From positions 62,001 to 126,000 of the forward strand of contig JAGFMI010000019.1 in NCBI GenBank assembly GCA_021030905.1: a DNA stretch of 64,000 nt. The letters are read 5' to 3'. Below the pieces are notes generated by a model, which was given only the letters and a program-made list of their open reading frames with translations, ran no database searches and had not been told where the DNA came from. Shown here one piece after another: positions 1 to 9,700 of the stretch. The position numbers and the translations under genes were made by a program. Origin of the DNA: Pyrenula massariospora. Lineage: Eukaryota > Ascomycota > Eurotiomycetes > Pyrenulales > Pyrenulaceae. How positions within the stretch are numbered: position 1 is the first letter of the stretch; each line of letters begins with the position of its first letter.

Positions 1-549
1 CTGTAGATCGTCGACGTTATGATCAAGAGAAGAGGAGATAATATGGGCAGTGGGCAACAGCGCTGATCATTGCCGCGATGCCTATTGGCTACCTATGCAG
101 AAGGACTTGCACAATATTGAAGAATTCGGTGATGGGTTCCCTCGATTGATAGACCAAAATGTCTGTCTAAAAGGCTTCGTGAATTCAGGTAGATATTGGA
201 TAGTTGATGGATAAGGCATAGTATTGCTATTCAGGTCTCTCGCTCGTTTAGCTTCGCGTCAGGGTTAGTTAAAAGAGACGCGTCGGTCGGCGCGTCTCCG
301 CTGCGCAACCACTATCGATAAGCGCGACATGGCAGCCCTGGCACGTACTTACCTACTTCTACAGCACTCACTGGCGATGAACGGCAAAGTCCTATCTACA
401 CAAGGGCTTGATGGATTTGGGACTTTGGAATTCATTCAACAGGTATGTTGTCACGCCACCGAGCTTGATGTTCTTTTTAACGTTTCGCGGTCAACAAACA
501 AGCACCACCACCTTCGATTGAGTCGCTAGACCTGCCTTTGGACATTGCC
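1..549. other. Upstream region of the 550-2331 gene
   Basis: No convincing coding region is visible. A short open frame at 329-529 has an ATG, but nothing in it is recognisable. A perfect 8-bp inverted repeat (GAGACGCG at 275-282, CGCGTCTC at 291-298) contains an ACGCGT hexamer at 278-283 and lies about 250 bp before the next start codon. This is probably the promoter and 5' leader of the following gene. Confidence 0.4.
275..298. promoter_or_regulatory. GC-rich inverted repeat with an ACGCGT (MCB-like) core
   Basis: The arms GAGACGCG and CGCGTCTC are perfect reverse complements around an 8-bp spacer. The left arm includes ACGCGT, the core of the MluI cell-cycle box bound by fungal MBF (Mbp1/Swi6) complexes. 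It lies about 250 bp upstream of the start at 550, a normal distance for an upstream activating element. The sequence is directly visible; the regulatory role is inferred from the motif alone. Confidence 0.35.
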
Positions 550-2331
550 ATGGCTAATCTAATGGTTGACCTCACGAACGGGCGGAAAAGGAAGAGTGGT
601 GAATCGCAGCTAGTTGCAAGCACTACACATACGCCTGCTGTCAAGAAGCAGAAGATCGTTGAAAAAGAGGTGGGGAAGGACAGCTCTGCGAATGAGTTGA
701 AGAGTTCTATATCGAGGGCGCAGAGGAATCGGAACAGGGTCTCATATGTTTACGACAACGGTGAAGATTCTGGGAGTGACGACGAGTATATACCTGAGAA
801 TGACAGCAACGCTGCCGCTAGAAGCAACGTACACACTAATGGACAAGATGGGATACATTCGTCTAGGATGAACATACCCATTGACCCAAAGCTGCTCTCC
901 TTGGATGCTTCTCATAAGAACTCCCATCTGCGTACTGGTGATACGCTGGACCCCCCTCGCAAAAACATCAACGAGACCACCGACGCACATGTTGATTCTA
1001 GCCGAGTAATAAGAGGCGCTCTCGCCGCCGCGAGAAGACAATCTCGAGCAAATGGTATCGCACCCACCTCCGATCATCCAGAACTCGCTCTCTGCAATCG
1101 CCTTACTGCGTACCAGAAAAATAGACCGAAGACACACTCGCACCGCACCTATCAACACCACAGCCAAATGTACAGTCTTAAATTCATGCGCTACGGCCGA
1201 AAACAGAAGCCTGCCCTCATCATCCCGTACCCTTGCAGCCAAGACGAAGACCTACCGGACGGGGTGCCAAAAAATATTGTCATCTACGACAAGGAAGCCT
1301 TCGAACAACGTACTAGACGTCGGGAACGGGGCAAGAACATCTATGGCCCAGAAGTCGGCCGCCCTGCTGGTGACTCGGCGGAAATCTTGACAATCGAAGA
1401 TCTTCCTGATTTGGATATTGAAGATATGCGCGAGTACTGTAACACTACGCCCTGGCAAGTGGAGTGGCTGCCAAAATTGTGCCCTAAGTTGTACGACAGA
1501 GACCCACAAATAGGGCTGTACATGACTAGCATGCCGATGATCATTTGGGAGATGAACCAGAGGTGGGCTGTGGATATCACATATCATCAAATTTCAGCGA
1601 GTGTAAAAAAGCTGAGAGATGATAGACAAGATTTAGAGGAGACGGGTGAGATTGCGGATGGGAAGGGGAGACCAATATGGCCGAGGAGCGCAGAGAGTAG
1701 GAGAAGGAAGAGAATGGCGGCGAGTTCCGCTCAAGGCCAGAGGGAGCAGGAGAACGGGCTCACAGAGAAGTCAATATGGCATGTCCAGGGGGCGAGGTGG
1801 GGGACCGAGTCGGTGATGGACGGAGATGAGGAGGAGGAGGGTGAGGAAGAGGAGAGCGATGGTGAGCGGGATGAGGAAGAAGACGAGTTGGCCGATAGAA
1901 CAGGTTTTCAGGACAGCGGCATTTACACCAGTGTTGAGCAAGATAACGACATTGATATCATCAATGATGTCCAACACTACGACGACGACGATGAAGATCA
2001 GAGGGAACACGAAACCACTGTCACTAACACTAACAACACTAATAACAACGCCATTCGCCGCCAGCCTTCATCGTTACCCTCTTCGCCGCCAACGCTCATC
2101 AGAAAGCTCCAGCAAAAAGTCCTGCAGGCGCTCTCCGCACCCTTCCCCCAAAATTCACCTGCATCTTCTCAAACACATCCTCCTTCGCCTCTCGACCGCG
2201 ATCTCAGCCACGAATCGACGAACGTGCAGATTCGAGCGCTCAGGGACGAGGCGGAGAGGCTGAAATCGGGTTTGCCGGTTAGCCAGGCGGTTCTGGACTG
2301 GATTGTCGGGTGTGCTTGTCGGGGTTCGTGA
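550..2331 (+). CDS. Hypothetical charged, probably nuclear protein (593 aa)
   Basis: One uninterrupted exon. I place the start at the first ATG of the frame (550), giving a protein beginning MANLMVDLTNGRKRK; no in-frame ATG lies just upstream. The N-terminus carries basic clusters (GRKRK, VKKQK) resembling nuclear localisation signals. A conserved-looking core around residues 230-360 includes the pieces YCNTTPWQVEWLPKLCP and RDPQIGLYMTSMP. It is followed by a basic helix and a strongly acidic Glu/Asp run near residues 420-445. The C-terminal third is low-complexity Ser/Pro/Asn-rich with a short helical end. I do not recognise the family. The basic plus acidic composition suggests a nuclear, chromatin- or DNA-associated role, which is inference. 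An upstream exon cannot be excluded. Confidence 0.7.
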   Translation: MANLMVDLTNGRKRKSGESQLVASTTHTPAVKKQKIVEKEVGKDSSANELKSSISRAQRNRNRVSYVYDNGEDSGSDDEYIPENDSNAAARSNVHTNGQDGIHSSRMNIPIDPKLLSLDASHKNSHLRTGDTLDPPRKNINETTDAHVDSSRVIRGALAAARRQSRANGIAPTSDHPELALCNRLTAYQKNRPKTHSHRTYQHHSQMYSLKFMRYGRKQKPALIIPYPCSQDEDLPDGVPKNIVIYDKEAFEQRTRRRERGKNIYGPEVGRPAGDSAEILTIEDLPDLDIEDMREYCNTTPWQVEWLPKLCPKLYDRDPQIGLYMTSMPMIIWEMNQRWAVDITYHQISASVKKLRDDRQDLEETGEIADGKGRPIWPRSAESRRRKRMAASSAQGQREQENGLTEKSIWHVQGARWGTESVMDGDEEEEGEEEESDGERDEEEDELADRTGFQDSGIYTSVEQDNDIDIINDVQHYDDDDEDQREHETTVTNTNNTNNNAIRRQPSSLPSSPPTLIRKLQQKVLQALSAPFPQNSPASSQTHPPSPLDRDLSHESTNVQIRALRDEAERLKSGLPVSQAVLDWIVGCACRGS

Positions 2332-3399
2332 TGTCTGGTTGACATGTGAAACGTGTTTCATGAAAGATTCACCTTATGCACTGGACGAGAGAGGTTCTGG
2401 GCTGGGGAAGGGGCTGTGCGGCTACGAGACGGTTTCGTCTTGTTAGGTATCATAGACTTATAGTCATGACTCGATGTACATATTCTATTCAATTCAAAGG
2501 CAGGACACCCTGACTATCTAGCTAAATGTATAATAGTTTATGTGTCTCGAATCGCTCTCGATGAACTCAGAATCCTGGCAGATTATGCGGTACAGTACAG
2601 AAGGCCACCATGTCCAAGCGATTAAACCCCCTTGCCCAAAGGAGATCTCGAAGATTCCTTGCACCTATCTTCTACCGACCGAGTTACCTACCTTAGTCAG
2701 ATCGTACTGCACTGCCCTGCCGTGCTGCAGCATCGTTCCAGAAAAGTCGATGGAACGCGCAGAATCATCCGCAATCAGCCATTCCACCCGCTCAGTTTCG
2801 GTGGATCCTACGCGTTCTGAGCAGAGAATAGGAATAGCAATCAATAGCCGGCCGGCATTTGAACTTGGACGAACGGCTGGTCCTAGCATTGCATGCGTTT
2901 CGTTTCATCTACTGTACGCATCATTTAGGTAGAGATTGCGGACCTGCCGATTGCGGGCATGCCGCGATGTGGTGGATCCGGCGAGATGGTGCCATGCAGG
3001 TACCCGAGATAAACAGGATTGAGGAATCCTCTAGAAGATAGTCATGTCTAGGGCGCCGAGATAGGGGGTTTTGGTTCCCAGAGGTGTTAAAAGAAAGGGG
3101 GTGGGTCGGGGGTCGTGGCCGGATGCTAGAAGGGGAAATTCGAGCACAGCATTTCTATCCAAAGCATACCAAATTTTCATTTGCCGCGTAATCTTGTACA
3201 GTACAGTGCCCACTATCCTACGCCCTGCCATGCAATGCAATGCAAAGTTGATATCCCAAGCCATGCTCTGTTCCAGATCCTGAATCAGATCCACTCACAA
3301 CACCCATCTCCCCGTCCGGCGATCCACAATCCAAAGCCCAAAAAACCGGCTCCCGATCACCCAGCCACCCAGCCAGCCGGGCTCTTCTCGCAAACCAGA
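2332..3399. other. Intergenic region
   Basis: This lies between the tail-to-tail ends of the 550-2331 gene and the Gyp7-like gene, so it should hold both 3' UTRs and terminators. The short open frames here overlap each other on both strands and show no motif or splice logic. A small ATGCA iteration occurs near 3228-3245. I see no gene. Confidence 0.5.
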
Positions 3400-6007
3400 T
3401 CACGCCGTCCCACCTCCATGTTCCTGCACTTCCTCCCCGCTCATCGTCAGCACCTTCCGGCTCAGCAGCTGCCTCAGTTCCGGCGAGATGACCTTTTCCT
3501 TCGCGTCCGCGCCCGCCTCGGCCGAAGAAGCACCCCCGTTTCGTTCCGGACTCTTCCCCTTCCCCTTCCTTCCTCGGCTCTCCTCCCTCGTGGGCCGGCT
3601 CGGCGCCGGGAAGTTGTTCTTCTTATCCACCGCCTCCACCGTCCTCTGGAACCGTCTAAACAACCCCTCGGCCCTCACCAGCGTAGAATTAAGATCCATT
3701 GTCCCGCTCAACTCATTAATGTACTTTAATACCTCGTCAAAGTGCTGGAGGTGCTGCATAATCACATCTCGGTGTTTCTCTAATATCGCCAACGCAACGA
3801 ACAAGTGGAACGAGCTCGTCAGGTAATCCGTCCATAGCGACTCCCACAGCCGCAGAACATCAGGCCACTCGAACTCACGTTTGTACCAGACGAGGAGCAT
3901 GCGGAAGAAGAAGAAGAAGTTGGTCGAGTCGGCGGACTGGAGGTGGAGGTAGAGCTTCGGGTCGAGGAGCTGCACGAGCTGGTCGAAGGCGAGCAGCTGC
4001 GCGCGCATCCCGCTCTGGTCGCGGAGGAAGTTGCGTTCCATGCGGCCCATGAAGCCGGTGAAGGCCCAGAAGGCGATCGCGTCGTCTTGGGTCACGGCGT
4101 AGAGGGGTGCGAGGAGGTCTGACATGCCCTGGACGTAGCCGAGGCTGCGGTTGTGTTCGTTGTAGGTGAGGAGCATGTCTTTCATCTGCTCGAGATGGAC
4201 GTTTGTGCCGACATCGGCGAAGGGGGAGTCGGGCTCAGGGTGGGGGATGTCTTCACCGGCGAAGAGAGGGATGTGACGGTCGGTGCGGTGGACGTCTTTT
4301 TCTACAGTGGTCACCCCGAGGGATGGGGTTATGTTAGTCGATGGGCTTAACAAGCGGAAAAGGAATAGGAGATAGGAGGCTTACCGATACGGCCTTTTTG
4401 TTCTTTCCACCATTCATGCTCTTCTGGCGTGGAGCTGCCGTCGACCATTCGTTCCCACCACGCCCCTTTCAGACGAATGTATTCATCGCGTTTACTGTTG
4501 AGCAGTGCTTTTCGCTCGTCAGCTGTACTGTCCCATGAACATACTCCAAGCAGGAATAGCCACGCTTCTTTCCGGACGCCATCGTCTGAATCTAGACCGC
4601 CGTGGAATATCCGCTCCTTGACTTCGTCTGCCGTTACATGTAACCTCCCCGTTTTAGGATCAAAGAAGCCGTTCCACTCCTTCAGTGTGACGGGCTTTCT
4701 GCGATCCTGGAGACTCATCTTTCCAGCTTCCATATCAAGAATCTCAAATTCACCAACAGAGCTTTCCTCCAGTTCTAGGACATCATTGGCGGTCCATATC
4801 CGTTGATTCTTTTCCTTTTCACTTTGCTCGGCAATGCCCATGGCCCACCGAGCAAGATACAGCCTAGCGCTGTCGAACTCATCTTGCAGCGTCTGCACTT
4901 CAGGATTCTTCATGAGTCTCCGTACTTGTGGAGGTAGCTTGGGATTTTCTGCAATATCCTGCGCGGTGCGTCTCGTGAAGGTAGTGACTTTGCTTAATTG
5001 TTCTAAAATCTTCCATCTCGTCTCCTTCAATGCTTTCGTCAACGGGTCCATACTAGCGTCTTGTGACTTTTGAGCTTTGTGACCTCCATCTACCTTGCTC
5101 CCATCCTTTTTCGTCCCGTCTGTGGTCAACTTCTGACCAAAGTTGAGCTTGTCATCCTCCGAGGGATCGATTAGATAGGCACTGGGTTCTGCCTCAGACC
5201 GTTCTACTGTCACATATCTTTTTAACCAGCGGAGAACCTCATCCCCGCCCCAGAAAAGCCCTCCAGCTTCGCCAAAAGGATCAAAGCTTTCTTTTGTTCT
5301 CTTCTTCTTTTGCAGTATCGTGCTTTCGCATTCGCTATCGTGGAAGAACAATGCGGGCATAGAATCTCCAGCTCGCGTATTGATCACGACACTGCCAAAC
5401 CACCAACCCAAGCTTGGGGGCCGTACTAGGAGAGAGTAAATATCAGAAACGGGGACTGCAAAGGCGTACATTCCGATGTCGTCATTGTGGCGGGTCGTTG
5501 TTGGAAGTGGTGGTACGAGATAAGTCTGCTTAGGTGGAGAGGTGTCATCTGTGAGGTCCACACGAACGTAGGTATTCAGATCGCTTGCGGAAAGAGAGAA
5601 TTCCGGAACCCATGCCAATAGGTACGAGGAGGCAGAGGAGCGGGATTTGTTAGAGGAGGAGGATGTAGGACGCTCGGGAGAAGCAGGAGGCTTTTGTTGT
5701 ATCAAGGCGATGAAGCCCGGGATGTTATCTTTTGCTGAAGGGCTAGGATGGACGTAGACCTATGATAGATTATTTTAGCTATACAGTAAATGAACATCTG
5801 ATTCGTCTTTGAGTCCATCTGTCCCTCGCCATAAGCGAATATGACTCTATTCAAGCTTACCTTGCTCTTGGAGAAGAGAAGTTTCACACCTCTTCCGGAT
5901 TGTGTGTGTGCAATCGTCTTATACTCGCCTTCTTCCTCGTCGCTCACATCGTAAAAAGAGGCAGAAGGCGAGGGAGGGGATTTGGTTGGGGACTTGGAAC
6001 GCGCCAT
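3400..6007 (-). CDS. Gyp7-like TBC-domain Rab GTPase-activating protein
   Basis: Spliced from exons 6007-5861, 5759-4385 and 4301-3400 (coding order). Introns are GTAAGC...TAG (101 nt) and GTAAGC...TAG (83 nt), the second with a GACTAAC branch point; the joins keep frame for an 807-residue protein. Residues 1-300 form the DUF3548-like N-terminal region of Gyp7 proteins, with low-complexity Ser-rich linkers. The TBC domain starts near residue 440 (EWNGFFDPKTGRLHV). Both catalytic fingers are present: the arginine in IEKDVHRTD (Arg513) and the glutamine in GYVQGMSD (Gln565). By family knowledge, such proteins stimulate GTP hydrolysis by Ypt7/Rab7-type GTPases on vacuolar and late endosomal membranes. 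The second intron falls inside the IEKD motif, so an unspliced reading loses the arginine finger. Confidence 0.93.
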
Positions 6008-6737
6008 GGCGCGGTTAATTGCAATGTCAAGGCGAATAATAGAAAGGAATGAACAACAGAACTCTCGTAAGAATAAAATGAAAGAAAGATCAAGAAGTAT
6101 CAGTCACCGATGTGAAGACGTCTACTTTTAGGAATGGACTTCTTACCCAGGGCCGGCGGGCGATGACGCGGGGTGCTGCAGAGGAGCCAGGCACCCTCGC
6201 TAGCATCACAAGCCGTGGGGCGGGGCTTTTGGAGCTTGGCCGCGTAGTCGTCTGACGACGTTTCTTCACGAGGTAGAATGTAAGGAGAAAATTCCATCAC
6301 GGAGGAGTCTCGTAGAGAGTAGTGTAAATTCAATTCTAGACTTTCAAGGCCGAATTCTTCGTCACGCTGGACGGCTATCTGCTACACACTAAGGTATTCA
6401 AGTATACTTTCGCTCTGGAGGCGCCGTGCTAAAATGCTTCATATCGCAAAGAGAAGGAACCAGACCTCCCAGTAAACCATCTGCTCAGTCTTCTTTGACT
6501 GTCAAACTCCAAAGCGTGTAAATAACATCCAAATAGGTATGTGAGAACAAAACTGAAGAAGGAAAGAAAATAAGCCGTTTTGGCCACAGTCCCCATAAAC
6601 GAGCGTTAGTACATAACTTTTCATATCTGCAACCCAGAACAAAATAGGCGTCATTGGCCGTAAAACAAGTATAAGAAATTGAGAGCATCTAAGTAAGCTC
6701 ATAAACATAAACAAAGCCGCCCAATTTTGAAGTAAGC
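6008..6737. other. Intergenic region between two minus-strand genes
   Basis: This is the promoter of the Gyp7-like gene and the 3' end of the large minus-strand gene. A Pro/Arg-rich open frame at 6100-6333 (-) lacks an ATG at its start and matches nothing I recognise; it is more likely 5' leader. Nothing else is supportable. Confidence 0.4.
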
Positions 6738-9700
6738 CTAACGGCCACCAAATTTTGACTTCGACTTCCACACCTTCCATCCCTCTCTCCGACTCTGTTT
6801 CCGCGCCGCAGGAGCGGCCGGGATTTCTTCTGCAGGGGAGCCATCAAACTGCACGCTCCCACTGCGGACCTTTTGTGCAGCATAGGCACTCGACTCCGTT
6901 GCAGCGTGGCTGGGTTTTCTTGGAGCGAAATGTGCCCGCGGTACCCTTGAAATTTCAAAGCTGCTTCGGACTGGAAGCTCTGAGCCGTCGGTCGTAATGC
7001 CTAGGCCGTGGTTACTACCCTGAGACTGCGACCTCTCTGAGTCGCGGGATTGCTGGCGGCTATGTGCTAGGGACGGCCGTCTCTTGAGCAGCATAGAAAC
7101 AGCTCGGTCTACATCTACCCTCTCGCCGGTTTCGCAGACACGCAGCGCCCATTTAGCGTCTTCTGGCGTAAAGCCTAGCTCGTCCACCATCTTTCTCATG
7201 GCACGATCGACAGGATCGACGACTTGCGGGCCAGGAGGCGGAGCAGGCACGCAGGCCTGGGGAGTTGAAAAGGTAGCGATGGAAATGTATGGGGCTGTGG
7301 CAGACGGCGGTGAACGATTGTCCCGAGAGGGACGGGTGTCGCGAGGAGAGCGGGGAGAGTTTGGAGATTGTACAGGTATCGGCTGCTGCTGTGAAGCTGC
7401 CAAAGCTGGGTGCACTCCTTCGGTGGGAGATCGTGGAGAGCTTGACGGTTGGAAGCCAGTTGGAGTCGGTTGAATAGGAGAATGCCTGATTGTCCCGCTA
7501 CGTACGGGATGCGAGCCAAGGTCTCCAATCATATCTGACATGTCGATGTTGATGGGGCTTCCAGCACTGCTCCTTGCTGGACTTTCAATAGGAATGCTAC
7601 TATTATTTGTGGGAGTTGTAGCTCGAGACTCTGACTCTGGCTCTGGCGGCGGCTCTAACATTGGTGCAGGTGCGGGCTCTGGCTTCTGTTCTGGCATGTG
7701 CAGCGGCTGATGCTCCGGCTCCGGCTCAGCTTCAAGCTGCGGCTTTGGCGCCGGTTGAGCTTCGGGTATGGCAGGTTGAGGCGAGCGGTATTGTTCCGGG
7801 ATAGCAGGAGGGGGAGGGGGAGAAGGCGTCGGCAATGAGGAGTATGTAGTCTGTCGCTTGTGTCTTTTTCCAGAGGAAAGAGACTCGATCACGTCGGGGA
7901 AATGAGACATTGGCCGTTCTTCAGCGTATGTCTTAGGACCTCTGGCAAGAGTTGGGACAAAGTCTTGAGATTTGCTGCGCTGACCCTGGCGCTGTTGGGC
8001 ACGAAGCTCCTGCGCGAGGGCAATTTGTCGCTTGCGAGATTCGGGCATTGGCTTGGCCTTTTTGTTTGACTTTGTCGATGTCCGAGTTGGAGTTAGCGGT
8101 TGCCCGGCTTCTGCGGCCAACTTTCGCTCATAAACCCGTGAGATGGCTTCTTTGAGGAAAGTCCTTCGGCTCGTGCCTGACATGGGAGGCGTCCAAGTCG
8201 TCCAGCCAGCATTTTTTGCAAACTCAAAAGTATCGTAGGTAGGGCCGGCGGGCGAAACGGATGAGAGCCGTAAGATAACAGAAGGTCCCAATGTAAGGAT
8301 GTAGTACGTCCACTCTTCAAGCATCAAGGCCTCATAATCTTCTTGCTTAAGCGTTGATTCTGGTAGATTTTCAAAGACGCCAGCTTCGCGCGCCTCATCT
8401 AATTTGCCATGAAAGCCCTGAACCAAGACACCAAGGCAGGTCCATATTTCAATGACGTCGTACAGCTGAGCGGTTGAAAGCCCTTCACCATTACCAACAC
8501 CGAATCCAGGGACTGGGTCAAAGAGGGCGCTGTTGGTATCGTAAGATTCAATAATTGCGCTGGCAGTGTTGGTACCTTGCTGTCGAGCAAGTACTCCACC
8601 ATTCAGCCAGTCGGTCTGACCCACAAGATCATCCTCCCGATTTTTTTCACACCCAAATATCCGACAGAATGTCCAGACCCGCCAAAACGCTTCGTCAATC
8701 TCGGCGGCACGTCGCTCGTCAATTCCGGCAAGGCCGGTGATAGTTTCAACCCTGAGAAATGATTCACAGTGCACTAAGATTAAAGATTTGAGAGCAACCA
8801 TAGTGTACATGTCTCGGCTATAGTGTCGAAGGTACAAGGAAGGGGTATACTCGGGACACGGTTCATCATTATCGTCCAGGGTCCCAATGCTCCATGGTGG
8901 GGAGACTTCTCGAAGTTCCCAAGCAGCAGGCGACATATTGAAAAGAGAATTTTTGATCAGAAACATCTCATGCCGTTTGAAGATGCGATAGAATCCTTTG
9001 CTAATGGTTGCTGTTGCGAAGAGGTCGGAAAGATTATCAATATTTTCCATTATATGCAAAATTATTGATTCGGCAGCATGGGCAGACACAAACTCCGGCT
9101 TGTCAAGGACCTCCAGGATATGGTGGTCGCTAAGCTTTTCCTTATTAGTTTTCTTGGAGTCAACTCTTTCTGGGCCATGTGGTTTTGCATATGTATCGAC
9201 AATATCTAGTATCGCAACAGCCTTCATTGGATGGGCCTCTAGCTCAACGGCTTCGGCTACCTCGGTCTGAGCTGGCTCTGGTGAAGGAGCTGTGCCAGCC
9301 GTTTCATCTGTACCAGTGCTGCTAAACAGCGAGCGAGTAGATTCCACAGAGGAACGTGCAGATGACCCTTTCCTGGCAGGGTTGACTTCAGAATTTTCAG
9401 CTTCTTCTGGAATTTGGTTGACGGTTTTCTGAACTTCATCAGCAGAAAGTTCTGGGATCTCAGACTCTTGTGCCATATCACGCCTTTCAACACCCTCAAG
9501 ACTTTGCGGCGTGTCAACAGATCTAGCAGACTTCGGCTTAGAGTCAATCTCGGAGACATTGGACGAACTCGACTGATAGCTCTTCGAGCTACGACTGTTC
9601 GAACTGCGACTAACAAACGCCCTAAAGCTTTGGAAGGAAGGATGCTTCCGCTCCATCGAGGGCGACGTCTCCTTTGGTGTGACCATGGACTGGAAGGTCG

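Noticed and set aside
742-1590. Several antisense and shifted frames inside the first gene
   Set aside because: They are shadows of the 550-2331 coding frame, with no independent motif.
6100-6333. A minus-strand frame upstream of the Gyp7-like gene
   Set aside because: It has no ATG at its start and no recognisable content; it lies where the 5' leader is expected.
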